Shown piece after piece: positions 17,575 through 26,944 of a DNA stretch of 64,000 nucleotides. A program made the position numbers and the translations under genes. Source of the stretch: Rhizobium sp. ACO-34A (GTDB lineage Bacteria > Pseudomonadota > Alphaproteobacteria > Rhizobiales > Rhizobiaceae); NCBI GenBank assembly GCA_002600635.1, contig CP021371.1:499001-563000 (forward strand), given 5' to 3'. The stretch's first letter is position 1; each line of letters starts with the position of its first letter. The notes beneath the pieces were generated by a model. That model saw nothing but the letters and a program-made list of their open reading frames with translations. It did no database searches and was not told the origin of the DNA.

Positions 17575-18663
17575 TCAGCCGGCGGCAATGCGGACGATAT
17601 GCTGGTCCCAGGCGACGGGGCTGCGAGTTTTCTCGAAACCGCCGCCATAGGAGGAAACGGCAAAGCCGTCCTTGCCTGCGGCAATGCCTGCGGCGTCCGT
17701 GACTTTCTCCTGCGAGATCACCTTGCCGGTCTTCGCGTCGAGCGTCACCGCGAAACCGCCCTGAGGCGATGTCAGCCCGACCAGACCTCTGCCGCGGTTG
17801 ACGGCGATGGCCCCGACATAATTTCCAAGCCCCGTCGTCGTCTCTTCGGGAAGATCGATGAAGGTGACATCTTCTCCCCGGGCGAAATGGCCGACGAGCG
17901 GCGGCAGGTCGTTGCGCGGGCCTTCATACTGGCAGGCGAACCAGACGCGCCCGTCGGCGGAGATGTCGAGATGGCGGGTGGAAAGTTGGCGCAGCTTGTC
18001 CGGCATCGCATGCTTCTCGATGAGTTCGCCGGTTTTCGCGTCGGCGATGACCAGCGACGGTTCCATGTGATCGAGATTGAGCTTGGTGCGGCCGAAATCG
18101 GGATGGGTCTCGATGCCGCCATTGGCGATCAGCAGAAACCGGCCGTCATCGCTGACCGTCATGTCATGGGTGCCGATGCCGTGCGCGGGAAACTCTCCGA
18201 CGCGGCGGAAGCTGTCGCCGGCATCATAGACGCCGATCATGCCGCGATTGGCGTCGAAATCGTTCTCGCTGGCGTAAAGCAGGCGGCCATCCGGAGAAAA
18301 GCTGCCATGTCCGAAGAAATGGCGGTTCTCCGGCGCGGAGATGATGACGGGTTCCGTGCGCTTCAGGCTGTCGAAGATGACGGCGAAGGTGCCGGGACGG
18401 CGGGCAAAGGCGACGGTCAGTCCCGTTTCCGCATTGTGGCCGAGACCGTGGATGCGGTCCGGCAGCCGGATCTCGTCGATGAAGGTGCCGTCCTCGCTGA
18501 CGAGGCCGATGCCGTAATGGCCGTCCGGGGCGCGAAAACCGGAGGCGAAAACGGCATCCGTCCGCTCCAGCGCGAAGGCCGCGCGCGGCGTCAGCGATTG
18601 CAGGAAGGCAAGACCGGCAGCCTTGACGAAGAGACGCCGGTCGATCAGCGCGCCCCGGCTCAT
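17575..18663 (-). CDS. DUF1513 protein, last gene of imelysin iron operon
   Basis: 362 residues from ATG 18663. An N-terminal twin-arginine-like signal (DRRLFVKAAGLAFLQSL, residues 8-24) precedes a beta-propeller-like body, rich in phrases such as FGHGSFSPDGRLLYASEND and GTHDMTVSDDGRFLLIANGG. DUF1513 proteins are periplasmic and regularly follow imelysin and di-haem genes in iron-uptake loci; their role is unknown. The start lies 1 bp after the previous stop, so translation is coupled. Confidence 0.9.
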   Translation of the reverse strand: MSRGALIDRRLFVKAAGLAFLQSLTPRAAFALERTDAVFASGFRAPDGHYGIGLVSEDGTFIDEIRLPDRIHGLGHNAETGLTVAFARRPGTFAVIFDSLKRTEPVIISAPENRHFFGHGSFSPDGRLLYASENDFDANRGMIGVYDAGDSFRRVGEFPAHGIGTHDMTVSDDGRFLLIANGGIETHPDFGRTKLNLDHMEPSLVIADAKTGELIEKHAMPDKLRQLSTRHLDISADGRVWFACQYEGPRNDLPPLVGHFARGEDVTFIDLPEETTTGLGNYVGAIAVNRGRGLVGLTSPQGGFAVTLDAKTGKVISQEKVTDAAGIAAGKDGFAVSSYGGGFEKTRSPVAWDQHIVRIAAG

Positions 18664-18664
18664 C

Positions 18665-19765
18665 TCAATCCCCGTCGGAGAAGGAGAAGCCTGCGCCGAG
18701 CCCGACCGCGCCGCCATAATCGTTGTTGAGGCGAAGGATCAGGTCCTTGCCGTTCAGGAGCAGGAAGTCGAGCTTCGCCCGCTGGACGGGATCGGTAACG
18801 GCGACCTCGACATCGGGATTGATGTCCATCGCCACACGCTCCAGCGACTTGGCGACGAAATTGATCGACGAAACGGTGGAGCGGACGTCCTCGTTCAGCA
18901 GCTCGACCATGTCGGAACTGTCGAGCAGTGTGCGGATGCCGTCGATATTGTCGGCGACCGATTTGAAGGTGTTCTGCGAACGCCAGTAGATCGCCTGCTT
19001 CGGGAAGGTGTTGTTGGCCTCGCCCTTGTAGAAGGTCTCGATACGCTGGTCGCGCACGGCCTCGGCGCCATGCACCAGAATGCCGAGAAGGGCGGTGATC
19101 GCTTCCCGGCCGTCGCGGAAGACCGGATTATCAGGCCCCGGATGCTTCCACGCGTCCTGAATGCCGTCCGGCTTGTCCCAGATGTCGACGAGTTCGCCAC
19201 CGAGCCGTTCGAGATTGCCGGCAATCGCGGTGCCGTAGCGGCAGCGGAAGCCGTCCTTTTCGGTCGCAAGAACCTCCGAGCCGGTGCCGTAGAGCACGAA
19301 TTCCAGCGCGCCCAGACCCTGCATGGCGACGCTCTTGTCCTTCAGCGTGTCGACGCTGGTTGCCGTCTCGTCCGGCTTGGCGAGAACCGCCTGCACCTGC
19401 TTCAGGCCGGTGCTCTTGCGGTCGGGATAAAACAGGATGCGCTCGAAGCGGTTATCCTCGATCACCGGACCGATGCGAACGATTTCGATATGGGACCATG
19501 CGGTGACGGTCTCGCCGAAGGCAGTCTTTGCGGCGTCGAGGTTCTGCTGTGATGGTGTGGAGCAGAGCGTCTGCATGGCGGCGCCCATTGCATCGGCATG
19601 GTCGCGGAAATTGCGGTAGCCGGGGCGGATGAAGTCGTCGACGGTCTTTTCCAGCACCGTGGAAATGGCTTCCTCATGAAGTCTCGGCGCGGCGAGCGTA
19701 GCGTCCTGCGCCGCGGCGGGTGTGGCAAACATTGCAGCGAGGAGAAGAAGGGTATTCCGCTTCAT
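18665..19765 (-). CDS. Imelysin-like periplasmic protein (second copy)
   Basis: 366 residues with a signal peptide (about 1-19, cleavage after AAA) and a mostly helical imelysin/EfeO-like fold. The imelysin GxHxxE motif is changed to GLGALEF, so the histidine is lost, while the first imelysin of the operon keeps it. It may be a structural or assembly partner. Its start overlaps the di-haem gene stop by 4 bp (ATGA). Confidence 0.9.
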   Translation of the reverse strand: MKRNTLLLLAAMFATPAAAQDATLAAPRLHEEAISTVLEKTVDDFIRPGYRNFRDHADAMGAAMQTLCSTPSQQNLDAAKTAFGETVTAWSHIEIVRIGPVIEDNRFERILFYPDRKSTGLKQVQAVLAKPDETATSVDTLKDKSVAMQGLGALEFVLYGTGSEVLATEKDGFRCRYGTAIAGNLERLGGELVDIWDKPDGIQDAWKHPGPDNPVFRDGREAITALLGILVHGAEAVRDQRIETFYKGEANNTFPKQAIYWRSQNTFKSVADNIDGIRTLLDSSDMVELLNEDVRSTVSSINFVAKSLERVAMDINPDVEVAVTDPVQRAKLDFLLLNGKDLILRLNNDYGGAVGLGAGFSFSDGD

Positions 19766-21297
19766 AGGGACTCCAGAAAGGTGACGAGCGCCTTGCGTTC
19801 TTCGGGTGTCAGGCTGGCAAAACGATCACGGGCAGGCTGGGCTTCTCCTCCATGCCAGAGGATCGCTTCCGTGAGGTTGCGGGCCCGCCCGTCATGCAGG
19901 AAGAAGGTATGGCCGTTCACCACGTCGGTCAGGCCGATACCCCAGAGGGGAGGTGTCCGCCATTCCCGGCCGGAGGCGTCGCCGACCTGCTGGCCATCCG
20001 CCAGTCCATCGCCCATATCATGAAGCAGAAAGTCCGAATAGGGCCATATGAGCTGGAACGACTGCGCCTTGTTCGCAGCATCCCGGCGGGTCACGTATTT
20101 CGGCGTGTGGCAGGAGGTGCAGCCGGCGCCGTAAAACAGCGACTTGCCCTTGAGCACCGTGGCATCGCCGACATCGCGGCGCGCTGGTACGGCAAGATTT
20201 TCCGAGTAGAAGGTCACGAGATCGAGCACGGGGTCCGGCGCTTCCGTATCGCCGAGACGCGCCTGCACGCCGTTCGGCATGGAACGGCACTTCTCCTGCG
20301 CTTCCGTGCAGTCGCCATAGTGGCGGGGCGCGTCGGGTGTCGAAATGCCGATATCGCCGGCAAAGGCGCTCGAACTCTGGTCGCGAACCGAGGCGTTCTG
20401 TGCCTTCCAGCCGAAGCGGCCGAGCTTCATCTCGCCGGTCCGGTGGTCGCGGGCGCGGGCGGGGCGGCCGGAAATGCCGTCGCCGTCGCGGTCATCGGGA
20501 TCGGCCTTGGCCAGGATGTCGGCATCGGCGATGGCCTCGATCAGGCCGAGACCCGGCATCTGGTTGGCCACGCGCGGGGAAAGGGTCGTATCCGCTTCGA
20601 GCGGCCCGTAATTCAGGTCCGCAATGCTATAGGCGGGCTTGCGCAGCATCACGGTCTCGTCGCCGGAAAGCACTACGGGTTCTTCGGTATAGGTGATGAC
20701 CATGCGGCCCTCGGCCGGAATGCCGGGGACGGCCATGTCCTGCAACTGCGCGCCATAGGTCGTGTCGGGAAAGTTGACGGCCTTGAGATCGGCGACCGCC
20801 TGGCGCTCCTCGTCGGTGCGGGCCGGGCGGGCAAGTCGCAGGAACATCGATGTCGCGTCGGCATTGCCTTCCGGCGGCCGGCCGCGCCCATCCTTCAGAT
20901 GGCAGTTCTGGCAGGCGCGCGCATTGAACAGTGGGCCGAGACCGTCGGAAGCCTGCGTGGACGAGGGGGAAGAGACCCAGAACTTGCGAAACAGCGCATT
21001 GCCGAGCTTGAAGGTCTCCTCCTCGGCGAAGGTGATATTGGCGGAGAAATGCGAAAAGGCGTCGCCATTGATCGGCTGGGTCGATGTGCCGGCCCCGCCC
21101 TGCATCGGCTCGAACTGTTCCGGCTTGGAGAAATCGGTGGTCGGCTCGGTGACCTTGAGAACCCGTTTCAGGTCCTTGGCCGAGAGGTCGGTTCGTTTCG
21201 GAGCCGCCTCCTCTCCCGTCACCGTAGCGGTGAGCGCAATCGTGCAGAAGCCTGCGAGAAGGGCGCGCGTCATGGCGCGAAGCAAGGAACCGGGCAT
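19762..21297 (-). CDS. Di-haem oxidoreductase (thiol oxidoreductase-like, DUF1111 type)
   Basis: 511 residues from ATG 21297; ATG 21273 is an alternative that gives a neater signal peptide (MTRALLAGFCTIALTATVTG). Two c-type haem sites are visible: CQNCH at about 134 and CTSCH at about 393. A calcium-like DPDDRDGDGISGRP loop lies between. Family members are periplasmic di-haem proteins linked to iron oxidation or uptake next to imelysins. Here it probably changes the redox state of iron delivered by the imelysin proteins. Confidence 0.92.
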   Translation of the reverse strand: MPGSLLRAMTRALLAGFCTIALTATVTGEEAAPKRTDLSAKDLKRVLKVTEPTTDFSKPEQFEPMQGGAGTSTQPINGDAFSHFSANITFAEEETFKLGNALFRKFWVSSPSSTQASDGLGPLFNARACQNCHLKDGRGRPPEGNADATSMFLRLARPARTDEERQAVADLKAVNFPDTTYGAQLQDMAVPGIPAEGRMVITYTEEPVVLSGDETVMLRKPAYSIADLNYGPLEADTTLSPRVANQMPGLGLIEAIADADILAKADPDDRDGDGISGRPARARDHRTGEMKLGRFGWKAQNASVRDQSSSAFAGDIGISTPDAPRHYGDCTEAQEKCRSMPNGVQARLGDTEAPDPVLDLVTFYSENLAVPARRDVGDATVLKGKSLFYGAGCTSCHTPKYVTRRDAANKAQSFQLIWPYSDFLLHDMGDGLADGQQVGDASGREWRTPPLWGIGLTDVVNGHTFFLHDGRARNLTEAILWHGGEAQPARDRFASLTPEERKALVTFLESL

Positions 21298-21309
21298 CGT
21301 CAATGTGAC

Positions 21310-21337
21310 CGGGCCACCGGAGTGTTCCGATGGCCCG
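21310..21337 (-). terminator. Intra-operon hairpin between imelysin and di-haem genes
   Basis: Twelve-bp stem (21310-21321/21326-21337, one T-G wobble) with a 4-nt loop in the gap of about 50 bp after the first imelysin gene. No long U-run. It probably attenuates or stabilises the message so that the first gene is expressed more than the rest. Confidence 0.6.
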
Positions 21338-21345
21338 CCTTTGTC

Positions 21346-22626
21346 TTATTGGAACACGGCGCTAGGATTATCGAGGCTGTCGGAACCTTCAAGCTCAACC
21401 GTGCCGAGATCCAGCGACGCAATGACGCGCTCGATGGTCTTCGTCTGGTCGATCAGGCCATCGATGGCGGCCTGTACGGTGGCATTGCCTTCCGCATTGC
21501 CTTCGCCAATCATCTGGTCGTAGGCTTCGACGGTCTCGGCGCGCTTGGCCATGGCGTGCATGGCGTCGAGCGTCTTGGTGAGCTTCGCCTTCATTTCCGC
21601 GTCAAGAGCCGGATCCTTGGCGGCGACGAGTTCCGAAAGCGACGGGCCGGTCAGCTTGGTGCCATCGGCGCGGGTGTATTCGCCGGTATAGGCGGATGCG
21701 ATCCCGATCGCATCGTTGAGATGCGAGTTGTGCGTGTTGTCCGAGAAGCAATCATGCTCTTCTTCCGGATCGTGCAGCAGCACGCCGAGCTTCATGCGCT
21801 CGCCGGCCAACTCGCCATAGGAGAGCGAGCCCATGCCGGTCAGGATGGCGGTGATGCCAGCCTTCGGATCGGCTTCGACATGCTTGGTGGCTTCGCCGTC
21901 GGCAGCCCAGGCGGTGACCATGTCCTGCAGGTCGGAGACGAGCAGGGTGGAGGCGGCCTTGAGATAGGCGGCGCGGCGATCGCAATTGCCGCCGGTGCAA
22001 TTCTTGGTGTCGTAGTCAGTGAACGGACGATTGCCGGCGCCGGGACCGGTGCCGTTCAGATCCTGGCCCCACAGCAGGAACTCGATGGCATGATAGCCGG
22101 TCGCCACGTTGGCTTCGATCTCGCCCGCTTCATGCAGCGTCTCGGAGAGGAACTCGGGCGTGATGTTGGTCGCATCCACGTCCTTGCCGCCGATCTTGAT
22201 GTGCTTGTTGGCGATCACGTTGGCGACGTAGAGCGAGTTTTCATCGCTTTCGGTGCCGTAGGCGGCGTCGACATAGTCGATCAGGCCTTCGTCCAGCGGC
22301 CAGGCGTTGACCTTGCCTTCCCAGTCGTCGACGATCGGGTTGCCGAAGCGGTAGACTTCCGACTGCTGGTAGGGCACGCGTGCCTTGATCCAGGCGGCGC
22401 GCGCCGCCTTCAGGGTGTCTTCGCTCGGCGTGGCGATGAGGGCGTCGATTGCCGCATCCAGCGTCTTCGCGGTGTTGAGCGAATCCTCGTACTTTGCATG
22501 CGCCAGTTCGGCGTAGTGCTTCAGTACGGCGGCTTCGTCGGTCGCGGCGGTTGCCGGGCCGGCGACGAAGGCTGCCGAGGCAACCAGCAGCGCGAGCGAA
22601 GCGCCGATCACAGTTTTCCGGGTCAT
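21346..22626 (-). CDS. Imelysin family iron-regulated protein (IrpA-like)
   Basis: 426 residues from ATG 22626, preceded by AAGGAGAGACC. The signal peptide is residues 1-27 (cleavage after ATA). Two imelysin repeats follow; GYHAIEFLLWGQDLNG holds the GxHxxE motif. The repeat around 250-310 has CTGGNCDRRAAYL. Imelysins are periplasmic proteins thought to bind iron for uptake. It is the first gene of a four-gene operon. The upstream minus-strand sequence contains TTGACA, a candidate -35, but I see no convincing Irr or RirA box. Confidence 0.93.
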   Translation of the reverse strand: MTRKTVIGASLALLVASAAFVAGPATAATDEAAVLKHYAELAHAKYEDSLNTAKTLDAAIDALIATPSEDTLKAARAAWIKARVPYQQSEVYRFGNPIVDDWEGKVNAWPLDEGLIDYVDAAYGTESDENSLYVANVIANKHIKIGGKDVDATNITPEFLSETLHEAGEIEANVATGYHAIEFLLWGQDLNGTGPGAGNRPFTDYDTKNCTGGNCDRRAAYLKAASTLLVSDLQDMVTAWAADGEATKHVEADPKAGITAILTGMGSLSYGELAGERMKLGVLLHDPEEEHDCFSDNTHNSHLNDAIGIASAYTGEYTRADGTKLTGPSLSELVAAKDPALDAEMKAKLTKTLDAMHAMAKRAETVEAYDQMIGEGNAEGNATVQAAIDGLIDQTKTIERVIASLDLGTVELEGSDSLDNPSAVFQ

Positions 22627-22774
22627 GGTCTCTCCTTTGACGCTTCGGCGCCAATCCCTTGAAACGAACGAGCCTGTCTTGGCGGAAAAACAAACTGGTG
22701 TCAAATAGTCTAGAAACGACGCGCGGGCCTGTTTCTGACGTTCGTCAACCATGGCCCCGGAAGGGGCCGTTTTC

Positions 22775-24064
22775 TCAAGGCTTGCGCGTCATCCGGCAGA
22801 AGAAGAAACCATCGGTATCCGTCGAGGCGGGGCTGAGCGTTATGGTCCTCCCATTCGCCGAAAGCGGGCGGGGTGCCGCGGCACCGAACAGCTTGTCCCA
22901 GGTTTCGAGCGCGGGTGCGATCTCGAATTCCGGATTGTTTTCGCAGAAGGCCGCGACCTGTGCATCGTTTTCCTCCGGCAGCAGTGAACAGGTGACATAG
23001 ATGAGCTGGCCGCCGGGACGAACATAATCCGCCGCCTCGGTCAGTGCCTCCTGCTGCTGGCTGACACGCTCCTGCAGATTGCGCGCCGTCAGCCGCCATT
23101 TGGTGTCGGGCCGTCTGCGCCATGTGCCGGTGCCGGTGCAGGGTGCATCGACGAGAACGCGGTCGAACCGGCCCTTGAGGCCGCCGAGCGCCTTCAGGCC
23201 GTCATGGACCTGAACATTGTGCGTGCCGGCACGCTTCAGTCGCTCGATGATCGGCGCCAGGCGCTTGCGATCGGCATCATAGGCGTGAACCTGACCCTTG
23301 TTGTGCATGGCGGCCGCCATGGCGAGCGTCTTGCCGCCGCCGCCGGCGCAGAAGTCGAGCACCTGGTCGCTCTCGCGGGGATCGACGAGATCGGCAACGA
23401 TCTGCGAGCCCTCGTCCTGCACTTCGAACCACCCCTTCTGGAAGCTGAGTTCGGCGGTGACATTGGGAAGCCGCGACGGGCCTTCGCCGGCTGCGACCCG
23501 CATGCCGAAGCGCGCGATGGCAGCGGCCTGTGCGCCGGCGCGGTCTAGCGCCTTGAGTGTCTTCTCGCGGGTCGATTTCAGGGTGTTGACGCGCAGATCG
23601 AGCGTCGGCCGTTCGGCAAGCGCCTTGGCTTCCGTAAGCCAGCCTTCGCCGAAGGCCTTCTCGAAGGAGGGTTCGACCCAGTCCGGAATGTCGCCCTGTA
23701 TATGAAGAGGGGCGTCTTCCAACATGCGGGTGGAGAAGGCGGACAGCTGGTCCGCCGTCAGCGGCTGTGGAGCGAAGTTGTCGCCGTCGAATTCGGCGGC
23801 CAGAGCTTCCGCGGTATAACCCCACTGGCGCAGCAGCACCGACCAGCCGAGTGCGGCAGCGCTGTCGTCGTCCATCAGCCAGGCATGGGAGAGTTTCATG
23901 CGCAGCGCGTCGTAGACGATGTTGCCGATGGCGGCGCGGTCGCCGGAACCGGCAAAGCGGTGGGAGAGGCCCCAGTCCTTCAACGCGTCGGCAACCGGAC
24001 GGCGGCGCGTTTCAATATCGTTCAGAACCTCGATCGCACCGGCAAGTCGGCCGCCCAGACGCAT
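22775..24064 (-). CDS. RsmB/NOP-family RNA cytosine-5 methyltransferase
   Basis: 429 residues from ATG 24064, which has AGGAG at good spacing; the ATG at 24070 lies too close to it. An N-terminal NusB-like helical region precedes the Rossmann fold with VLDFCAGGGGKTLAMA. Motif IV DAPCTGTGTWRRRPD and motif VI YVTCSLLPEEN supply the two catalytic cysteines. It methylates rRNA cytosine, probably 16S C967 or a related site, using SAM. Confidence 0.92.
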   Translation of the reverse strand: MRLGGRLAGAIEVLNDIETRRRPVADALKDWGLSHRFAGSGDRAAIGNIVYDALRMKLSHAWLMDDDSAAALGWSVLLRQWGYTAEALAAEFDGDNFAPQPLTADQLSAFSTRMLEDAPLHIQGDIPDWVEPSFEKAFGEGWLTEAKALAERPTLDLRVNTLKSTREKTLKALDRAGAQAAAIARFGMRVAAGEGPSRLPNVTAELSFQKGWFEVQDEGSQIVADLVDPRESDQVLDFCAGGGGKTLAMAAAMHNKGQVHAYDADRKRLAPIIERLKRAGTHNVQVHDGLKALGGLKGRFDRVLVDAPCTGTGTWRRRPDTKWRLTARNLQERVSQQQEALTEAADYVRPGGQLIYVTCSLLPEENDAQVAAFCENNPEFEIAPALETWDKLFGAAAPRPLSANGRTITLSPASTDTDGFFFCRMTRKP

Positions 24065-24172
24065 ATTCATTCTCCTGCATTCGAAGAGAGCGTGGTAGCG
24101 GCGAATGCGGGCAAGAGCAAGCGCCCCGCCTCAGAAGTGGCCCGGAGGCGCCACTTTGCGGATATCGGCCGA

Positions 24173-24535
24173 TCAGCCGATGATCTCGTAACAGACCTTG
24201 GCGTGGCCGGAGCTGACCATGCCGATGTTCTGTGCGGCGGCCTTGGAGAGGTCGAGCACCCGGCCGCGAATGTAGGGGCCGCGGTCGTTGACGCGCACGA
24301 CGACGCTTCTGCCGTTGTTGGCGTTGGTGACCTTGATCTTGGTGCCGAAGCGAAGCGACTTGTGGGCTGCGGTCAGATTCGACGGGTTCATACGTTCACC
24401 TGAAGCGGTCTTGGATCTGAGTGCATACCAGGATGCGCCACCGCATGAAGAGGCTGCATGAGCCGAAAGCGGGGCGAAAGCCGTGAGCGCGACAATCATT
24501 GCCGAGGTGAAGGTAGAGCGCCGGATCTTCGTCAA
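24173..24535 (-). CDS. rlpA: RlpA-like septal ring/double-psi beta-barrel protein
   Basis: 120 residues if translation begins at TTG 24535, which follows AAGGGA at good spacing; longer frames upstream look non-coding. The signal peptide is about 1-27 (ending SAHA). The mature part is a single DPBB domain: [20 protein letters not shown], then [22 protein letters not shown] with the conserved acidic residue. RlpA proteins bind or cleave denuded peptidoglycan at the septum. This one lacks a SPOR domain, so its targeting is unclear. Confidence 0.85.
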   Translation of the reverse strand: MTKIRRSTFTSAMIVALTAFAPLSAHAASSCGGASWYALRSKTASGERMNPSNLTAAHKSLRFGTKIKVTNANNGRSVVVRVNDRGPYIRGRVLDLSKAAAQNIGMVSSGHAKVCYEIIG

Positions 24536-24630
24536 TTTGCATTTCCCTTGTTGTTGAACTCCGCAAAGTTTTTGCGTGGCGGGGCTTAAGCATGGGGAAA
24601 AATGGCAAAAACGTGCCTCAAGGCGATCAC

Positions 24631-24689
24631 GTAACATTACACACTGTAACATTTGTGATTACGTAGTTCGAATCGTCGAATTAACGATT
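24631..24689. promoter_or_regulatory. Repeats upstream of rlpA
   Basis: GTAACATT occurs twice with a 15-bp period (24631-24638, 24646-24653), followed by AATCGT-N7-ACGATT (24671-24689). The stretch also holds TTAA-N7-TAAA, one base from the CtrA consensus TTAA-N7-TTAA. These are in the AT-rich gap between rlpA and the next gene, where no coding sequence is seen (24536-24899). Confidence 0.4.
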
Positions 24690-24899
24690 TATAAATAATT
24701 GAGAAAAAACCGTTTATTTACAGGCGACAAATGGAATGGAATTTCAGATGAATCCCATAATGGAACGATCACGAAGAAAATCGCGCAAAAAAAATTCGCC
24801 AGGCCACATTTGCCGCCCCAATTATGGTGATTCGGAGGCGAGCGCGGTTATCGACACTCTTTCAGAGTGTGCCCGAGAGGGATAAACGGGCCTTGAAGC

Positions 24900-25775
24900 C
24901 TATTTGTTCCAGTGGTTTCCGGACCACAGGTCGGCCAGCGAAACCCTGTAATCCGGGTATTGAAACCGGAAGCCGAGCGAGCGGATCCGGGCGTTGGAAA
25001 CCCGTTTGTTCTCGCCGTAGAAGGACCGGGCCATCGGCGTCAGTTCCGCTGTTTCGAAGGGCTGCTCGGCCGGCGGCTCCACGCCCATCAACCTCGCTGC
25101 CTCGGTCACGACATCCTGCGGAGGGCAGGGTTCGCTGTCGGTGACATTATATATGCCGCCCAGGTCACGCTCGCCGAGGAAGGCCGCCGCAGCCGCTATG
25201 TCTTCCAGCCGGATGCGGTTGAACACCTGATCCTTCTTTACAAGACGGCGTGCGGTGCCATTGGCCAGATTGACGAAGGCGTTGCGCCCCGGCCCGTAAA
25301 TGCCGGAAAGCCGCAGAGTGGCGAGCGGCAGGCCGGACGCCTCGGCGAGCGACTGCCAGGCCTGTTCCGCCTCGACCCTCTCCTCGGAGCGCTGTGACAC
25401 GGGCTTGGCCGGCGTGTCCTCGTCCACCCAGGCGCCGCCATGGTCGCCATAGACGCCGACGGTGGAAAGGTAGCAAACCCACTCCAACGACGGCATGGCT
25501 TGCAGGAGCGATATGTTGCCCAGCAGGCGCAGAAGCGGATCGCCGTCACGGCCCGGTGCGATCGATTGGACCAGATGGGTGACCTTGGCGAATTCGCTCT
25601 TCAACTCCTCGGTGAGCGTCGTGCCGTCGAAGATAAGAGGACGGATGCCGGATGCGGAAAGTGCCTCGGCCTTTTCGGCGCTACGGGTGGTGCCGGAGAC
25701 GTCATGGCCTTGAGATGCGGCGAGCGCGCCGATTGCCTTGCCGGAATAGCCCGCGCCGAAGATCATCATATGCAT
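24900..25775 (-). CDS. SDR/NAD-dependent epimerase-like protein (YeeZ type)
   Basis: 291 residues. The N-terminal nucleotide-binding loop is FGAGYSGKAIG. Conserved extended-SDR parts follow: YLSTVGVYGDHGGAWVDE, with Ser/Tyr, and the LRLSGIYGPGRNAFVNLANG segment. YeeZ-like proteins are of unknown substrate. ATG 25775 follows GAGGGAC. It is the third gene of an operon with queG, 12 bp downstream of it. Confidence 0.87.
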   Translation of the reverse strand: MHMMIFGAGYSGKAIGALAASQGHDVSGTTRSAEKAEALSASGIRPLIFDGTTLTEELKSEFAKVTHLVQSIAPGRDGDPLLRLLGNISLLQAMPSLEWVCYLSTVGVYGDHGGAWVDEDTPAKPVSQRSEERVEAEQAWQSLAEASGLPLATLRLSGIYGPGRNAFVNLANGTARRLVKKDQVFNRIRLEDIAAAAAFLGERDLGGIYNVTDSEPCPPQDVVTEAARLMGVEPPAEQPFETAELTPMARSFYGENKRVSNARIRSLGFRFQYPDYRVSLADLWSGNHWNK

Positions 25776-25787
25776 CGTTATTGTCCC

Positions 25788-26933
25788 TCAGTTCCATTCC
25801 TGCCGCACGTCTGCGTCTTCTTCCATATGGAGCCGCGTTTCCCGCAGCGTCCTGAATGTCTCCGCTGGCAGCAGGCGTGAAAGCGCCCAGACCGCCATGC
25901 CGCGCACCTCCGCTGCATCGTCTTCCATGAGAGCGAGGCAGATGTCGGTGAATTCCGCGCTGCCGGAGTTGCCGGCAGCGATCAGACAGTTTCGGACGAA
26001 GCGGTTGCGGCCAATACGCTTTACCGGCGAGCCACTGAAGAAGGTGCGGAACGTGGCGTCGTCGAGGGAGAGAAGGAAGCGCAGGTCCGGTTCCAGAAGA
26101 TCCTCGCGCGCCTTCAGTTTCATCTCGCTGGCCTGCCGGGCGAACTTGTTCCACGGGCAAGCGGAGAGACAGTCGTCGCAGCCATAGATCCGGTTGCCGA
26201 AGGCCGGGCGCAGTTCCTTCTCTATGATGCCTTTGTGCTCGATGGTGAGATAGGAAATGCAGCGCCGCGCATCGATCTGGTAGGGCGCCGGAAAGGCATC
26301 GGTCGGGCAGGCGTCGAGGCAGGCGCGGCAGGAGCCGCAATGATCGATCTCCGGCGCGTCGATATCGAGTTCGGCGGTGGTGAACAGGCTGCCGAGAAAA
26401 AGCCAGGAGCCGAATTCGCGGCTGACCAGATTGGTGTGCTTGCCCTGCCAGCCGAGGCCGGCTGCCGCTGCAAGCGGCTTTTCCATCACGGGCGCGGTAT
26501 CGACGAAAACCTTCACATCCGCGCCGGCGCGCGCGGCAAAGCGCGTCGCGACCTCTTTCAGCCTGCCTTTCATCACATCATGATAGTCGCGATTGCGCGC
26601 ATAGACCGAGATGGCGCCCCTGTCCGGTCTGGCCTGCAGGTGGCGGGGGTCCTCGTCCGGCCCGTAGTTCAGGCCGAACATCACCACCGAGCGGACCTCG
26701 CTCCACAGCACACGGGGATCGGCGCGACGCGCCTGCGTTTCCTCCATCCAGGCCATCGTGCCATGCCGCCCTGCCGCAATGAACGTGGAAAGCCGCTCCG
26801 GCGCTTCCGGTATGGAATCGGGCAGTGTGATGCGGCAGACGGAAAACCCCTGCGCCGCCGCCTCGCTCTTCATGAATGCCGTCAGCCCGGCGCGTCGCCT
26901 GTCGTTCCGATGGTCGGGTGCAGGCGCAGACAT
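25788..26933 (-). CDS. queG: Epoxyqueuosine reductase
   Basis: 381 residues from ATG 26933. An N-terminal cobalamin-binding region (RNRDYHDVMKGRL, FVDTAPVMEKPLAAAAGLGWQG) precedes two [4Fe-4S] clusters built from CGSCRACLDACPTDAF and CDDCLSACPWNKF. A HEAT-like tail follows. It performs the last step of queuosine synthesis in tRNA wobble position 34. It sits between the GST and SDR genes with gaps of 11 and 12 bp. Confidence 0.96.
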   Translation of the reverse strand: MSAPAPDHRNDRRRAGLTAFMKSEAAAQGFSVCRITLPDSIPEAPERLSTFIAAGRHGTMAWMEETQARRADPRVLWSEVRSVVMFGLNYGPDEDPRHLQARPDRGAISVYARNRDYHDVMKGRLKEVATRFAARAGADVKVFVDTAPVMEKPLAAAAGLGWQGKHTNLVSREFGSWLFLGSLFTTAELDIDAPEIDHCGSCRACLDACPTDAFPAPYQIDARRCISYLTIEHKGIIEKELRPAFGNRIYGCDDCLSACPWNKFARQASEMKLKAREDLLEPDLRFLLSLDDATFRTFFSGSPVKRIGRNRFVRNCLIAAGNSGSAEFTDICLALMEDDAAEVRGMAVWALSRLLPAETFRTLRETRLHMEEDADVRQEWN

Positions 26934-26944
26934 TGCCGGCTCCG

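Noticed and set aside
19852..22662. Plus-strand frame of over 900 codons across the iron operon
   Set aside because: Shadow of the di-haem and imelysin genes, which have clear motifs and signal peptides.
22627..22774. Irr or RirA box upstream of the first imelysin
   Set aside because: Only loosely similar words seen; no clear consensus match.
24854..24870. Hairpin ACACTCT-TTC-AGAGTGT as a terminator
   Set aside because: Seven-bp stem without U-run, 30 bp past the SDR gene end; too weak to call alone.
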